This document shows, piece after piece, positions 53,834-61,322 of a stretch of DNA of 64,000 nucleotides. The translations under genes were made by a program, and so were the position numbers. This DNA comes from Nitrospirota bacterium (GTDB taxonomy: Bacteria; Nitrospirota; Thermodesulfovibrionia; Thermodesulfovibrionales; UBA6898), in NCBI GenBank assembly GCA_016217675.1, contig JACRHC010000051.1:19277-83276 (forward strand), read 5' to 3'. The notes under the pieces were generated by a model. It was not told where the DNA came from and searched no databases. It saw only the letters and a list, made by a program, of their open reading frames with translations. Position 1 is the stretch's first letter; every line of letters begins with the position of its first letter.

Positions 53834-54031
53834 ATGATCAAGGTCAAGACCTTTGGTATGGAGCTGAAACCGCTCCAGGCCATGCATGAACTTTCGGAAC
53901 TCGATGAAATGGTGAACACCTTCATCGCTGCAAACGGGATCAGGGATGTTATCTCTGTCTCTGATGCGCCTACGACCGACGACAAGGGAGAGACCATAGG
54001 CCTTATTCGCGTTCTTTGCTACGAGATCTGA
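53834..54031 (+). CDS. small hypothetical protein (65 aa)
   Basis: 65 residues beginning MIKVKTFGMELKPLQAMHEL, followed by VNTFIAANGIRDVISVSDAP and GLIRVLCYEI. Soluble, probably a small alpha/beta domain, with AAGGAGG upstream. It lies 39 bases after the Nfu gene and ends at a terminator, so it is likely co-transcribed. Family not recognised. Confidence 0.7.
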   Translation: MIKVKTFGMELKPLQAMHELSELDEMVNTFIAANGIRDVISVSDAPTTDDKGETIGLIRVLCYEI

Positions 54032-54046
54032 TAAGGCAGAAAAAAG

Positions 54047-54079
54047 AAAAGGCTCCCCGCGCATGCAAGGGAGCCTTTT
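54047..54079. terminator. bidirectional terminator between the 53834 gene and cspA
   Basis: AAAAGGCTCCC pairs with GGGAGCCTTTT around an 11-nt loop; T-runs follow on both strands. It ends the Nfu-side transcript on plus and the cold-shock gene on minus. Confidence 0.9.
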
Positions 54080-54089
54080 CTTTGATTAA

Positions 54090-54290
54090 TTACAGTTTGA
54101 CTACGTTGACTGCCTTAGGACCTTTCGGGCCTTTTTCAGTATCAAAGCTCACTTTGTCACCTTCGGCAAGAGTCTTGAACCCGTTGCCCTGAATGGATGT
54201 GTGGTGTACAAAAAGTTCACTTCCGTCTTCGCCCGTAATAAAGCCAAAACCTTTGCTCTCGTTGAACCATTTCACTGTTCCTTGTGCCAT
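54090..54290 (-). CDS. cspA: cold-shock protein, CspA family
   Basis: 66 residues. RNP1 motif KGFGFITG and RNP2 LFVHHTSIQ of the cold-shock domain, opening [12 protein letters not shown]. Binds single-stranded RNA/DNA as an RNA chaperone. Ribosome binding site AGGAGG at ideal distance. The upstream ~110 bases form a nested hairpin (54321-54400), which may be part of its leader. Length typical (~66-70). Confidence 0.97.
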   Translation of the reverse strand: MAQGTVKWFNESKGFGFITGEDGSELFVHHTSIQGNGFKTLAEGDKVSFDTEKGPKGPKAVNVVKL

Positions 54291-54320
54291 TTCCTTATAC
54301 CTCCTTATTTCTAAACTGGA

Positions 54321-54400
54321 ATTTTAGAAGACAGAAACAAAAAAAAGATCACAAAGTCAAAAGTCTTTGTGATCTTTGTAAACGCAAAAACTTCTAAAAT
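54321..54400 (-). terminator. nested stem-loop: terminator of the SUI1 gene and possible cspA leader structure
   Basis: On the minus strand, AAAGATCACAAAG (54344-54356) pairs perfectly with 54365-54377 (13 bp, 8-nt loop) and is followed by a T-run, a clear rho-independent terminator for 54465-54806. Around it, 54321-54330 (ATTTTAGAAG) pairs perfectly with 54391-54400, an outer 10-bp stem that a plain terminator does not need. Confidence 0.8.
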
Positions 54401-54464
54401 CCTGCTGAACAATAACATGTCCCGACAAGTTCGTCAAGAAAGAATAGAGAAAAAACAAAAAAAG

Positions 54465-54806
54465 TTATCCGCCGGACCGCTTCGGACGATAGCCCATCTT
54501 CTCCATGACCGAGATGATCGTTCCGCAATGGTCGCCCTGGAGCTCAAGAGCACTCTCCTTAATGGTGCCGCCCGTGCCGATATCGGTCTTCAGCCGTTTA
54601 AGCAGCACCTCTTTTTCCTTCTGCGGCAGCTGAAGCCCCTCGATGACTGTAACTGATTTGCCGCCCCTGCCCTTCCGGTCAAGCCGGACGAGCACCTTCT
54701 GCTGACTGTTTCGCAGGTCAGCAGGCAGACCCTTTTCCGCAGGGGTTTCCTTCCGCTGAACCGTTTTTTCTGTTGAATACACCAATCGCGCATTTCCTGA
54801 TGACAT
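54465..54806 (-). CDS. SUI1/YciH-family translation initiation factor
   Basis: 113 residues. C-terminal SUI1 domain (~35-110): VLVRLDRKGRGGKSVTVIEG, LKRLKTDIGTGGTIKESALE and LQGDHCGTIISVME. Basic, Ser/Thr-rich N-terminus. Bacterial homologues (YciH) inhibit or monitor initiation under stress. It lies next to a cold-shock protein and a DEAD helicase, so the three genes form an RNA/translation-stress neighbourhood, though in different transcripts. Confidence 0.93.
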   Translation of the reverse strand: MSSGNARLVYSTEKTVQRKETPAEKGLPADLRNSQQKVLVRLDRKGRGGKSVTVIEGLQLPQKEKEVLLKRLKTDIGTGGTIKESALELQGDHCGTIISVMEKMGYRPKRSGG

Positions 54807-54965
54807 GGTTTATATTCTAACATGACAGAGGCTTTTCCTTGACAGGGTCTGTCGTTAGCTGTTAACCTTATGCATCACACTACTGCAGTAACCGGTTGAA
54901 AACTACGTCATTGTAAACCCTCATACACCTGGCCTTTTCCCCCGAACGCAGAAAAAAGGAGTTTT

Positions 54966-56309
54966 ATGAAATTTCAGGCATTCAATCTTCACACACAGGT
55001 TGCGGCTGGTATCACCGCTGCAGGCTATGTTACGCCTACGCCTATCCAGGTGCAGGCCATTCCCCCGGTCCTCGAAGGACACGACGTCATGGGACTTGCC
55101 CAGACCGGCACCGGAAAGACCGCTGCCTTTGTCCTGCCGATCCTCCATCGCTTAATGCAGGGAGAACGCAGGCATGTCAGAGCGCTCATCGTAGCGCCGA
55201 CGCGCGAGCTGGCAGAACAGATACACGAAACGATCAACAACCTCGGCAATCATACCAGGCTCAGGAGTGTAACCATATACGGCGGCGTGGGGTTCAATCC
55301 CCAGGTAGAAAAGCTCCGGCGCGGTGCAGAGATCGTTGTTGCCTGCCCAGGCCGCCTGCTCGACCATATCGAGCAGCGCACGATCAACCTGTCCCAGGTA
55401 GAGGTACTGGTGCTTGACGAGGCAGACCGTATGTTCGATATGGGTTTTCTGCCCGATATCAGAAAGATCATCAAGCATATACCGGCAAAACGTCAGACGC
55501 TGCTCTTCTCGGCAACCATGCCCGACGATATCAGACGGCTGGCGCACGACATATTACAAAAGCCGGTAACTGTTCAGGTTGATCATACGGCGCCCGCAAA
55601 TACGGTGAGCCATGCTCTCTACCCGGTAGACCAGCACCTCAAAACTGCCCTGCTTCTTGAGCTGTTAAAACATACGGACACGGAATCCGTGCTTATCTTT
55701 ACCCGTACAAAACACCGGGCAAAACGCGTAGGGCAGCAGCTCGAAAGGGCCGGATATCGTGCAACATCGCTTCAGGGAAACCTTTCCCAGAACAGGCGCC
55801 AGGAGGCTCTGGACGGGTTCCGCAGCGGGAAGTTCCAGATTCTGGTAGCTACGGACATTGCTGCCCGCGGCATCGATGTATCATCCATATCCCATGTCAT
55901 CAACTACGATATGCCTGACACCGCAGATGCTTACACGCACAGAATAGGCCGCACAGGCCGCGCAGCAAAGACCGGCGATTCTTTCACCTTTGTCACTCGC
56001 GAAGACGAAGAGACGGTCCGCAGCATCGAACGCGTATTGGGGAAAAAAGTGAAGCGCTGTCTGCTGGAAGGGTTTGATTACAAAGCGCCTGCGCCTGCGC
56101 GTGATGCCGAATTTGCCAGGCCTCCGAGAGAACCTCAGCGCAGATGGAAGACCAAAAGTTCAGACACGAAAAAGCCGGGGAGGACTCATACGTCAAAAGA
56201 GGGGAAAACAGATGGCCCGAAAACCTCATACAGAGGCGCAGAATCCCGTCAGACCCCTTCATCAACTACACATAAATACCGTCCTCAGAAACCTGCCACC
56301 AACCGCTGA
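54966..56309 (+). CDS. rhlE: DEAD-box RNA helicase (RhlE type)
   Basis: 447 residues. Q-motif (TPIQVQAIPPV), AQTGTGKTAAFVLPIL, APTRELAEQIH, VLDEADRMFDMGF, FSATMPDD, ATDIAARGIDV and HRIGRTGRA all present. After ~residue 370 a basic, Pro/Lys-rich disordered tail typical of RhlE members. Unwinds short RNA duplexes in ribosome maturation or cold adaptation. AAAAAGGAG upstream. Starts divergently from the SUI1 gene. Confidence 0.95.
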   Translation: MKFQAFNLHTQVAAGITAAGYVTPTPIQVQAIPPVLEGHDVMGLAQTGTGKTAAFVLPILHRLMQGERRHVRALIVAPTRELAEQIHETINNLGNHTRLRSVTIYGGVGFNPQVEKLRRGAEIVVACPGRLLDHIEQRTINLSQVEVLVLDEADRMFDMGFLPDIRKIIKHIPAKRQTLLFSATMPDDIRRLAHDILQKPVTVQVDHTAPANTVSHALYPVDQHLKTALLLELLKHTDTESVLIFTRTKHRAKRVGQQLERAGYRATSLQGNLSQNRRQEALDGFRSGKFQILVATDIAARGIDVSSISHVINYDMPDTADAYTHRIGRTGRAAKTGDSFTFVTREDEETVRSIERVLGKKVKRCLLEGFDYKAPAPARDAEFARPPREPQRRWKTKSSDTKKPGRTHTSKEGKTDGPKTSYRGAESRQTPSSTTHKYRPQKPATNR

Positions 56310-56318
56310 TGCTATCAT

Positions 56319-56383
56319 AGAGGCATGCGAAAACTGACCGCACCAGGATATAACGTCTGGTGCCGGTCAGCCTATGCCCTCTT
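56319..56383 (+). terminator. terminator after the DEAD-box helicase gene
   Basis: CTGACCG-CACCAG pairs with CTGGTG-C-CGGTCAG (one bulged C) and an outer AGGCAT/ATGCC-type stem continues to a TTTT run. It overlaps the last codons of the convergent prfC gene. Confidence 0.7.
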
Positions 56384-57977
56384 TTAGACCCGGGGCTCCG
56401 GTATTGATCTCTGAACTGAAATGGAATTCTATATCAGGGTAATCAGTCCGTATCCGCTGCAGTTCCCAATCTGATTCCGAGAAAAAGACCGGATTGCCGT
56501 ATTTATCTTCACCGAGCTTAGAGGAACGGTATTCGCAGAATTTTTCGAGTTTCTTCGGGTCATGAGAGGTTATCCAGCAGGCCTTGCTGAAATTAAGCGG
56601 ACTGAACCGGCAGGATGCTCCGTATTCATGCAGCAGGCGATATTGTATAACATCGAACTGCAGTTCCCCGACGGTGCCGACTATCCTTCTCTTGCCCTGC
56701 TGCTGGATAAAGAGCTGAGCCACGCCCTCATCCGTAAGCTGAAGCAGGCCCTTTTCAAGCTGCTTGGACCTCATGGGGTCCGTATTGATGACTTCCTTGA
56801 ACACTTCCGGAGAAAAGCTCGGGATACCCTGGAACATGATCTTTTCTCCCTCGGTAAGCGTATCGCCGATCTTGAAGTTGCCGGTGTCATAAAGACCTAT
56901 CACATCGCCGGGATAGGCCTCTTCGATGATGCTCTTCTCCTGCGCTAAAAAGCTTGCAGGGCTCCTGAACTTCAGGTCCTTCCCCAGCCTGACATGATGA
57001 AAGAACTTATTCCTTTCGAATTTTCCGGAGCATATTCTCAAAAAGGCGATCCTGTCCCTGTGCTTGGGGTCGAGGTTCGCATGTATCTTAAATACAAATC
57101 CGCTGAAGCTCTTTTCATCAGGATGGATTACGCGGGTATCGGCAAGCCTGCTCCGCGGCGGGGGAGCGATATCGGTAAACGTGGTGAGCAGTTCCTTTAC
57201 CCCAAAATTATTGACTGCACTCCCGAAAAAAACCGGCGCCAGATCAGCGTCAAGATACCTCTGCCGGTCGAAAGGCTCATAGACCCCCTCGATAAGCGCG
57301 ATATCCTCCCGGAGCTGAAATGCATATTCACCTAAGCGCTCATCAAGCAGCCGGTCGGAGATCGTATCAACCGCCAAAACATCTTCCGCAATGGATGCGC
57401 CCCCGGGACGAAAGAGATTGAGGCTCTTGTTATATATGTTATAGACCCCTTTGAAGGAAGAGCCCATGCTGATCGGCCAGCTCAGTGGGCGGACCTTGAT
57501 ACAGAGCTTATCCTCGATCTCATCCAAAAGCTCAAAGGGCCGCCTGCCCTCGCGGTCAAGTTTATTGATAAAGACAATTACCGGCGTTTTTCTCATCCGG
57601 CAGACTTCCATCAGCTTTTCTGTCTGCTCTTCCACGCCCTTTACGCAATCGACAACAATGATAACGCTGTCAACAGCTGTGAGCGTGCGGTACACATCCT
57701 CTGCAAAGTCTTTGTGGCCAGGCGTGTCCAGCAGGTTGATCTTCTTGCCGTTGTATTCGAAGTTCATCACCGAGGTTGCAACAGAGATGCCTCTCTGCTT
57801 CTCGATCTCCATGAAGTCAGAGGCCGTGCTCTTTTTTATCTTGTTCGACTTTACCGCACCGGCAGTCTGGATAGCACCGCCGAAAAGGAGCAGCTTTTCG
57901 GTAAGTGTCGTCTTCCCGGCATCAGGATGGCTGATAATGGCAAACGTTCTTCTTCTCTTTATTTCTTCTGTGTACAT
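56367..57977 (-). CDS. prfC: peptide chain release factor 3
   Basis: 536 residues. Translational GTPase that removes RF1/RF2 from the ribosome. G1 [18 protein letters not shown], switch [17 protein letters not shown]3 [20 protein letters not shown]4 [10 protein letters not shown], and RF3-specific [19 protein letters not shown] and [20 protein letters not shown]. Length is close to E. coli RF3 (529). Monocistronic, convergent with the helicase. Confidence 0.97.
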   Translation of the reverse strand: MYTEEIKRRRTFAIISHPDAGKTTLTEKLLLFGGAIQTAGAVKSNKIKKSTASDFMEIEKQRGISVATSVMNFEYNGKKINLLDTPGHKDFAEDVYRTLTAVDSVIIVVDCVKGVEEQTEKLMEVCRMRKTPVIVFINKLDREGRRPFELLDEIEDKLCIKVRPLSWPISMGSSFKGVYNIYNKSLNLFRPGGASIAEDVLAVDTISDRLLDERLGEYAFQLREDIALIEGVYEPFDRQRYLDADLAPVFFGSAVNNFGVKELLTTFTDIAPPPRSRLADTRVIHPDEKSFSGFVFKIHANLDPKHRDRIAFLRICSGKFERNKFFHHVRLGKDLKFRSPASFLAQEKSIIEEAYPGDVIGLYDTGNFKIGDTLTEGEKIMFQGIPSFSPEVFKEVINTDPMRSKQLEKGLLQLTDEGVAQLFIQQQGKRRIVGTVGELQFDVIQYRLLHEYGASCRFSPLNFSKACWITSHDPKKLEKFCEYRSSKLGEDKYGNPVFFSESDWELQRIRTDYPDIEFHFSSEINTGAPGLKEGIG

Positions 57978-58075
57978 CTATGCGGCTACCTCATCTGTCA
58001 ATAATACTTTTGCTGAGCTTTATAGTATACGCAACATATCAAAGATGTGGCAAATTCCTATATAATTCAGGAGAC

Positions 58076-58723
58076 ATGGATGAGCTGAAGAGATATGCGT
58101 CCTATGCCGTTTTGCAGGAACTCAACCGCAGGGAATTCAGAAGGAAACTGGCACTGTTTCCTCCTGAACTGCGGCACTTTGTTATACTCTCTGCAGGGAT
58201 CATAGGGGCAGGAAATGCAAAAAGGGTCGAGGGAACGCCTGAGGCTGTTGTCAAAGACGGTGAAGCTTTTGCAGCGGAAATACTGGGGCTGCTCAACCCG
58301 GGACAGGATGAGGAATTCAGGAGCATCCTGGAAACCTGTCTTATCGAGACCATAAAAGACGAACTGAGGCTCTGTTGTTCCAACTGCTCGAAATTCGATG
58401 CATGCATCGATCTGGAGAATCTGCCGGTGGGTCATCTCTTCAAAGAGCGGACCGAAGGGCAGGGTTCAGATGAACTGAAGAGGGAAATAGCCCTCCGGAT
58501 TGATCAGGCTCTTCAAAAGACTCCCCACCTTGAGACAGACAATGCCAATATCCTCTGCAGGGACTTCAGTCATCAATACACCGCTTCGGCCATAGGCAGC
58601 GTATTCAATCGGTATGCTGATATCGCCGCTGAACTTCAGCATTCTTTTGGCCTCGATTACCGAAAAATCCAGATGGAGATGATATCGCTCAATATGGAGT
58701 TCTGTGCAAAGAACAAAGAATAA
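58076..58723 (+). CDS. hypothetical protein with a small Cys cluster (215 aa)
   Basis: 215 residues from ATG 58076 (CAGGAG upstream; the frame runs further back but without a site). Helical, soluble. A cysteine patch LRLCCSNCSKFDACIDLENL at ~101-120 (CC..C....C) could bind a metal or Fe-S cluster. Another Cys occurs in ILCRDFSHQ. It overlaps greB by 20 bases, so the two are co-translated. Family not recognised. Confidence 0.72.
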   Translation: MDELKRYASYAVLQELNRREFRRKLALFPPELRHFVILSAGIIGAGNAKRVEGTPEAVVKDGEAFAAEILGLLNPGQDEEFRSILETCLIETIKDELRLCCSNCSKFDACIDLENLPVGHLFKERTEGQGSDELKREIALRIDQALQKTPHLETDNANILCRDFSHQYTASAIGSVFNRYADIAAELQHSFGLDYRKIQMEMISLNMEFCAKNKE

Positions 58724-59195
58724 CAGTGCTGTCTCAGCATATATAACTCCAGAGGGCCACAAGCGCCTCCATGATGAACTGTCCTTTCTCTGGAAGACCA
58801 GGCGGCCGCAGGTCACCCAGGCAGTGGCAGAAGCTGCTGCCATGGGAGATCGTTCCGAAAATGCAGAATACATTTACGGTAAAAGACAGCTGCGGCAGAT
58901 CGATGCCCGTATCCGTTTTCTGAAGAAGAGACTGGAAAAGCTGGTCGTCGTGGACCGGAAACCGGGTGATCTATCAAAAGTATACTTCAGCGCATGGGTC
59001 GAACTGGAGGATATCGACGGAAACGCCTACCAATATCGTATTGTCGGCCCTGATGAGATCGATCCTGAAAGGAATTTCATCAGCGTCGATGCCCCCATGG
59101 CAAAGGCGTTATTGCGCAGATCAGAAGGCGATGAGATCACGGTCAGCAGGCCCAATGGTACGATGGTCTTTGTGGTCACATCGATCCGTTATTAG
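58704..59195 (+). CDS. greB: transcription elongation factor GreB
   Basis: 163 residues from a GTG at 58704. N-terminal coiled-coil with the acidic tip GDRSENAEYIYGKRQLRQID, the GreB-specific YIYGK...RIRFLKKRLE, and a C-terminal FKBP-like domain (GPDEIDPERNFISVDAPMA, KALLRRSEGDEITV). Rescues backtracked RNA polymerase by stimulating RNA cleavage. The gene begins inside the upstream reading frame. Confidence 0.94.
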   Translation: MQRTKNNSAVSAYITPEGHKRLHDELSFLWKTRRPQVTQAVAEAAAMGDRSENAEYIYGKRQLRQIDARIRFLKKRLEKLVVVDRKPGDLSKVYFSAWVELEDIDGNAYQYRIVGPDEIDPERNFISVDAPMAKALLRRSEGDEITVSRPNGTMVFVVTSIRY

Positions 59196-59268
59196 CTTTG
59201 CCACCATTGCTTTGAGAAGTAAACGGCCGGATTGAATAATCGTAACATTCACTAATTGCCGCATGCAG

Positions 59269-59320
59269 GCTCAAACAAAAAGAGGTGAACAGATCCCTGT
59301 TCACCTCTTTTTGTTTGAGC
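59269..59320. terminator. bidirectional terminator (24-bp perfect inverted repeat)
   Basis: 59269-59292 and 59297-59320 are perfect complements around a 4-nt loop (ATCC); the arms contain CAAAAAGAGG and CCTCTTTTTG, giving T-runs within the arms on both strands. It separates greB (plus) from the peroxiredoxin operon (minus). Confidence 0.85.
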
Positions 59321-59333
59321 ATGACTTGATTGT

Positions 59334-59660
59334 CTATTTCTTCTTGGCCTTCTCGCAGATAACATCATCAGCCCAGCAGAGTGCTGCCGAGACCGTCGGA
59401 AAGCCGATCGTGCTTGTCAGCAGGATGATCGCATGATAGACCTCAGCAGGTTTTGCACCTGCCTCAAGCGCCCTCCTCGTATGGGAATGGACCGCACCCT
59501 CAGAACGGCTTGCCGCTGCTGCTGCAAGCTGTATCAAATGCGCAGTCTTCTTGCTCAGCGGGCCTGAGGCCTTTGCCTCTTTCCCTACATTCTCAACAGC
59601 CTTAAAAAACTTCTCAAACCTCTTCCTGATGCTGATGAACTGATCCGGCAGTTTAGCCAT
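59334..59660 (-). CDS. carboxymuconolactone decarboxylase-family protein lacking the CxxC
   Basis: 108 residues, AhpD-like helical fold: LIQLAAAAASRSEGAVHSHT then RRALEAGAKPAEVYHAIILL. In AhpD the sequence C-x-x-C-x-x-H is the redox site; here the cysteine positions are occupied by other residues and only HSHT remains. So disulphide reductase activity of the AhpD type is not expected. It ends the operon zinc-ribbon / peroxiredoxin / this gene (36 bases after the peroxiredoxin stop). Role open. Confidence 0.85.
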   Translation of the reverse strand: MAKLPDQFISIRKRFEKFFKAVENVGKEAKASGPLSKKTAHLIQLAAAAASRSEGAVHSHTRRALEAGAKPAEVYHAIILLTSTIGFPTVSAALCWADDVICEKAKKK

Positions 59661-59696
59661 ATTCAGGCCTCCTTGATTGTTTGGCCTATTGTAGCA

Positions 59697-60305
59697 TTAT
59701 TCATAGGCATAGAAAACCCTCCCGACCAATTCTGCAGAAGGCTTGAGAGTCTTGTCGCCCTCTTTCTGCCATTTTGCAGGACACCCCTCATTCTGGTGAG
59801 AGGCAAGATAGATGTTAGCCTTCAACTTGCGCAGGATCTCATCCACATTCCTTCCAAGATTAAAGAAATTCACCTCAGAGTTCATGAGCGTCCCTTCAGG
59901 GCTGATGATAAAGGTGCCTCTCAGGTCAAGACCGGCTTCCCTGTCGTACACACCGAAGAGTTTCGAAAGCCGGGCATTCGGATCCGAGCCCATCGTATAT
60001 TTCACCTTTTCGAGCATCTTCTCTTCCTTCTGCCATGCAAGATGTACAAATTTCGTATCTGTGCTGACAGTAATGAGTTCTGCACCCAAGGCCTTGAAAC
60101 TCTCATGCTGCTCTGCCAGAGCAGCGAATTCTGTTGCTCAGACAAAGGTAAAATCGGCCGGATAGAAAAAAAGAACTGTCCACTTCTTGTTCGCCTTCAG
60201 CTCAGCAAGACTGATTTCGCCAAAATCTCCTTTTGGCGGCTCATAGGTATCGATCTTAAAATCAGGTACCATCCCACCCACTTTGATGCCATAATGTTCG
60301 CTCAT
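59697..60305 (-). CDS. peroxiredoxin (AhpC/TSA) with selenocysteine-coding UGA at the peroxidatic position
   Basis: 202 residues when codon 56 (TGA, 60138-60140) is read through. N-terminus MSEHYGIKVGGMVPDFKIDT, then FFYPADFTFV-X-ATEFAALAEQ, where X=UGA takes the place of the catalytic cysteine in FTFVCPTE. The frame after it is a normal AhpC (LITVSTDTKFVHLAW, GLDLRGTFIISPEG) with the resolving Cys in NEGCPAKWQ. Start 60305 has GGAGGAA upstream. Sec-peroxiredoxins are known, for example in Gram-positive anaerobes. Reduces peroxides in the cytoplasm. A hairpin lies at 60107-60125. Without read-through both halves are useless fragments. Confidence 0.88.
60107..60125 (-). promoter_or_regulatory. 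candidate SECIS hairpin in the peroxiredoxin mRNA
   Basis: On the mRNA strand GCTGCTC and GAGCAGC form a perfect 7-bp stem with loop TGGCA; the stem starts 13 nt and the loop 20 nt downstream of the UGA. Size and distance fit bacterial SECIS elements. Confidence 0.6.
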
Positions 60306-60363
60306 AATCTTCCTCCATTTGTGATAAAAAATGATCCCGGGTCTATGACCCTCTGTTTTAGAA

Positions 60364-60534
60364 CTAATTGATAATCGCCTCTTTTTTAAAGACATGAAAT
60401 CCGCAAAACCAGCATATGGTGATAATCGACTCTGTCCAGAGCCCTATCTGACCGCCGCATTTCGGGCAGGTGACGGATTCCGGAATACTCACCAAATCTT
60501 CTTTACTGCTATATTTTGATTTGAGATCTTTCAT
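60364..60534 (-). CDS. small zinc-ribbon protein (56 aa)
   Basis: 56 residues from ATG 60534 (AGGAG upstream). Two CxxC pairs, VTCPKCGGQIG and TICWFCGFHV, form a rubredoxin- or zinc-ribbon-like knuckle. First gene of the peroxiredoxin operon. It may bind zinc or iron and could pass electrons to the peroxiredoxin, as rubredoxin-like proteins do in anaerobes; that role is inference. Confidence 0.8.
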   Translation of the reverse strand: MKDLKSKYSSKEDLVSIPESVTCPKCGGQIGLWTESIITICWFCGFHVFKKEAIIN

Positions 60535-60851
60535 CTCTATCGCTCCTTTTGTTTTCATCCTACCATATTGGGAACAGGAAACTAAGCGCTTTATGATTCT
60601 CATGATAAGAATGCATTGATCAATCTATCTCATTGTATTTAAAGACTTTACTTGACATGATCACTTTAATCGGATTCTCTGTCTTTAAATAAGATTTAAT
60701 AGATCTTATTTTATACTTGACAAGGAATTTAATCAAGAGTAAATTAATCTTATATTAACTTATTTTCATGTTGCTTTATAATTCGAATTTGATATGATGA
60801 ACTTAAAATCAAGAGTGTATCAGTCCTAAAATCTTGCTCGTGGGGAAAGAA
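60535..60851. promoter_or_regulatory. A+T-rich divergent promoter region between the peroxiredoxin operon and the Rrf2 gene
   Basis: Contains a plus-strand promoter TTGACA (60717-60722), 17-base spacer, TAAATT (60740-60745). Just upstream is a perfect inverted repeat AAATAAGAT-N7-ATCTTATTT (60687-60711), a likely Rrf2 operator. A second TTGACA occurs at 60652. No gene is supported in these 317 bases. Confidence 0.6.
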
Positions 60852-61271
60852 ATGCAGATAACGAGAGAGACAGATTATGCGATGAGATGTGTGCTCTATC
60901 TTACAGGCCAGCCTGACAAGGTTGTGATGGTCGATGAAATCTCACGCGAAATGGCCACACCGAAGAGTTTTCTGGCCAAGATCCTGCAGAAACTTGTAAG
61001 GGCTGGTGTGGTCAAATCCTTCAGAGGTGTCAAGGGCGGGTTCCAGCTGAACAGGGCGTCAAAGGATATTAGTCTGTTAGATGTAATTGAGGCGATCCAA
61101 GGTGTCGTTGCCCTTAACGCCTGCGCAGTGGACAGCAGCGTCTGCGGCTTCAGCAGCACCTGCGGGGTTCACATGGTCTGGGTAAAACTGAGAGCTGAGG
61201 TCAACGAACTGCTCAGGAAACATAACTTTGCGGACATTGCAGAGACAACGAGAAAAAACAGGCAATCATAA
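60852..61271 (+). CDS. Rrf2-family transcriptional regulator with three conserved cysteines
   Basis: 139 residues from MQITRETDYAMRCVLYL (ATG 60852; a TTG at 60834 is in frame). Winged-helix DNA-binding domain (TPKSFLAKILQKLVRAGVV, SFRGVKGGFQL) and cysteines in NACAVDSSVCGFSSTCGVH (C-x6-C-x5-C), the cluster pattern of IscR/NsrR/RsrR-type members. Likely senses O2, NO, redox state or iron through an Fe-S cluster. It is divergent from the peroxiredoxin operon and upstream of the cbb3 genes (51-base gap), so it may control both. Confidence 0.92.
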   Translation: MQITRETDYAMRCVLYLTGQPDKVVMVDEISREMATPKSFLAKILQKLVRAGVVKSFRGVKGGFQLNRASKDISLLDVIEAIQGVVALNACAVDSSVCGFSSTCGVHMVWVKLRAEVNELLRKHNFADIAETTRKNRQS

Positions 61272-61322
61272 AGCTTCTTTGAGGCTTTTGCAGAAATTTT
61301 TTGTTAAAGGAGGAGTTCCGGT

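Noticed and set aside
59269..59320. 24-bp perfect inverted repeat as an attachment or transposon end
   Set aside because: It sits between convergent genes, has T-runs in both arms and a 4-nt loop; a bidirectional terminator explains it fully.
60138..60395. Two separate genes for the peroxiredoxin halves (60138-60305 and 59697-60089)
   Set aside because: They are in one frame and join at the catalytic position; neither half could fold or act alone.
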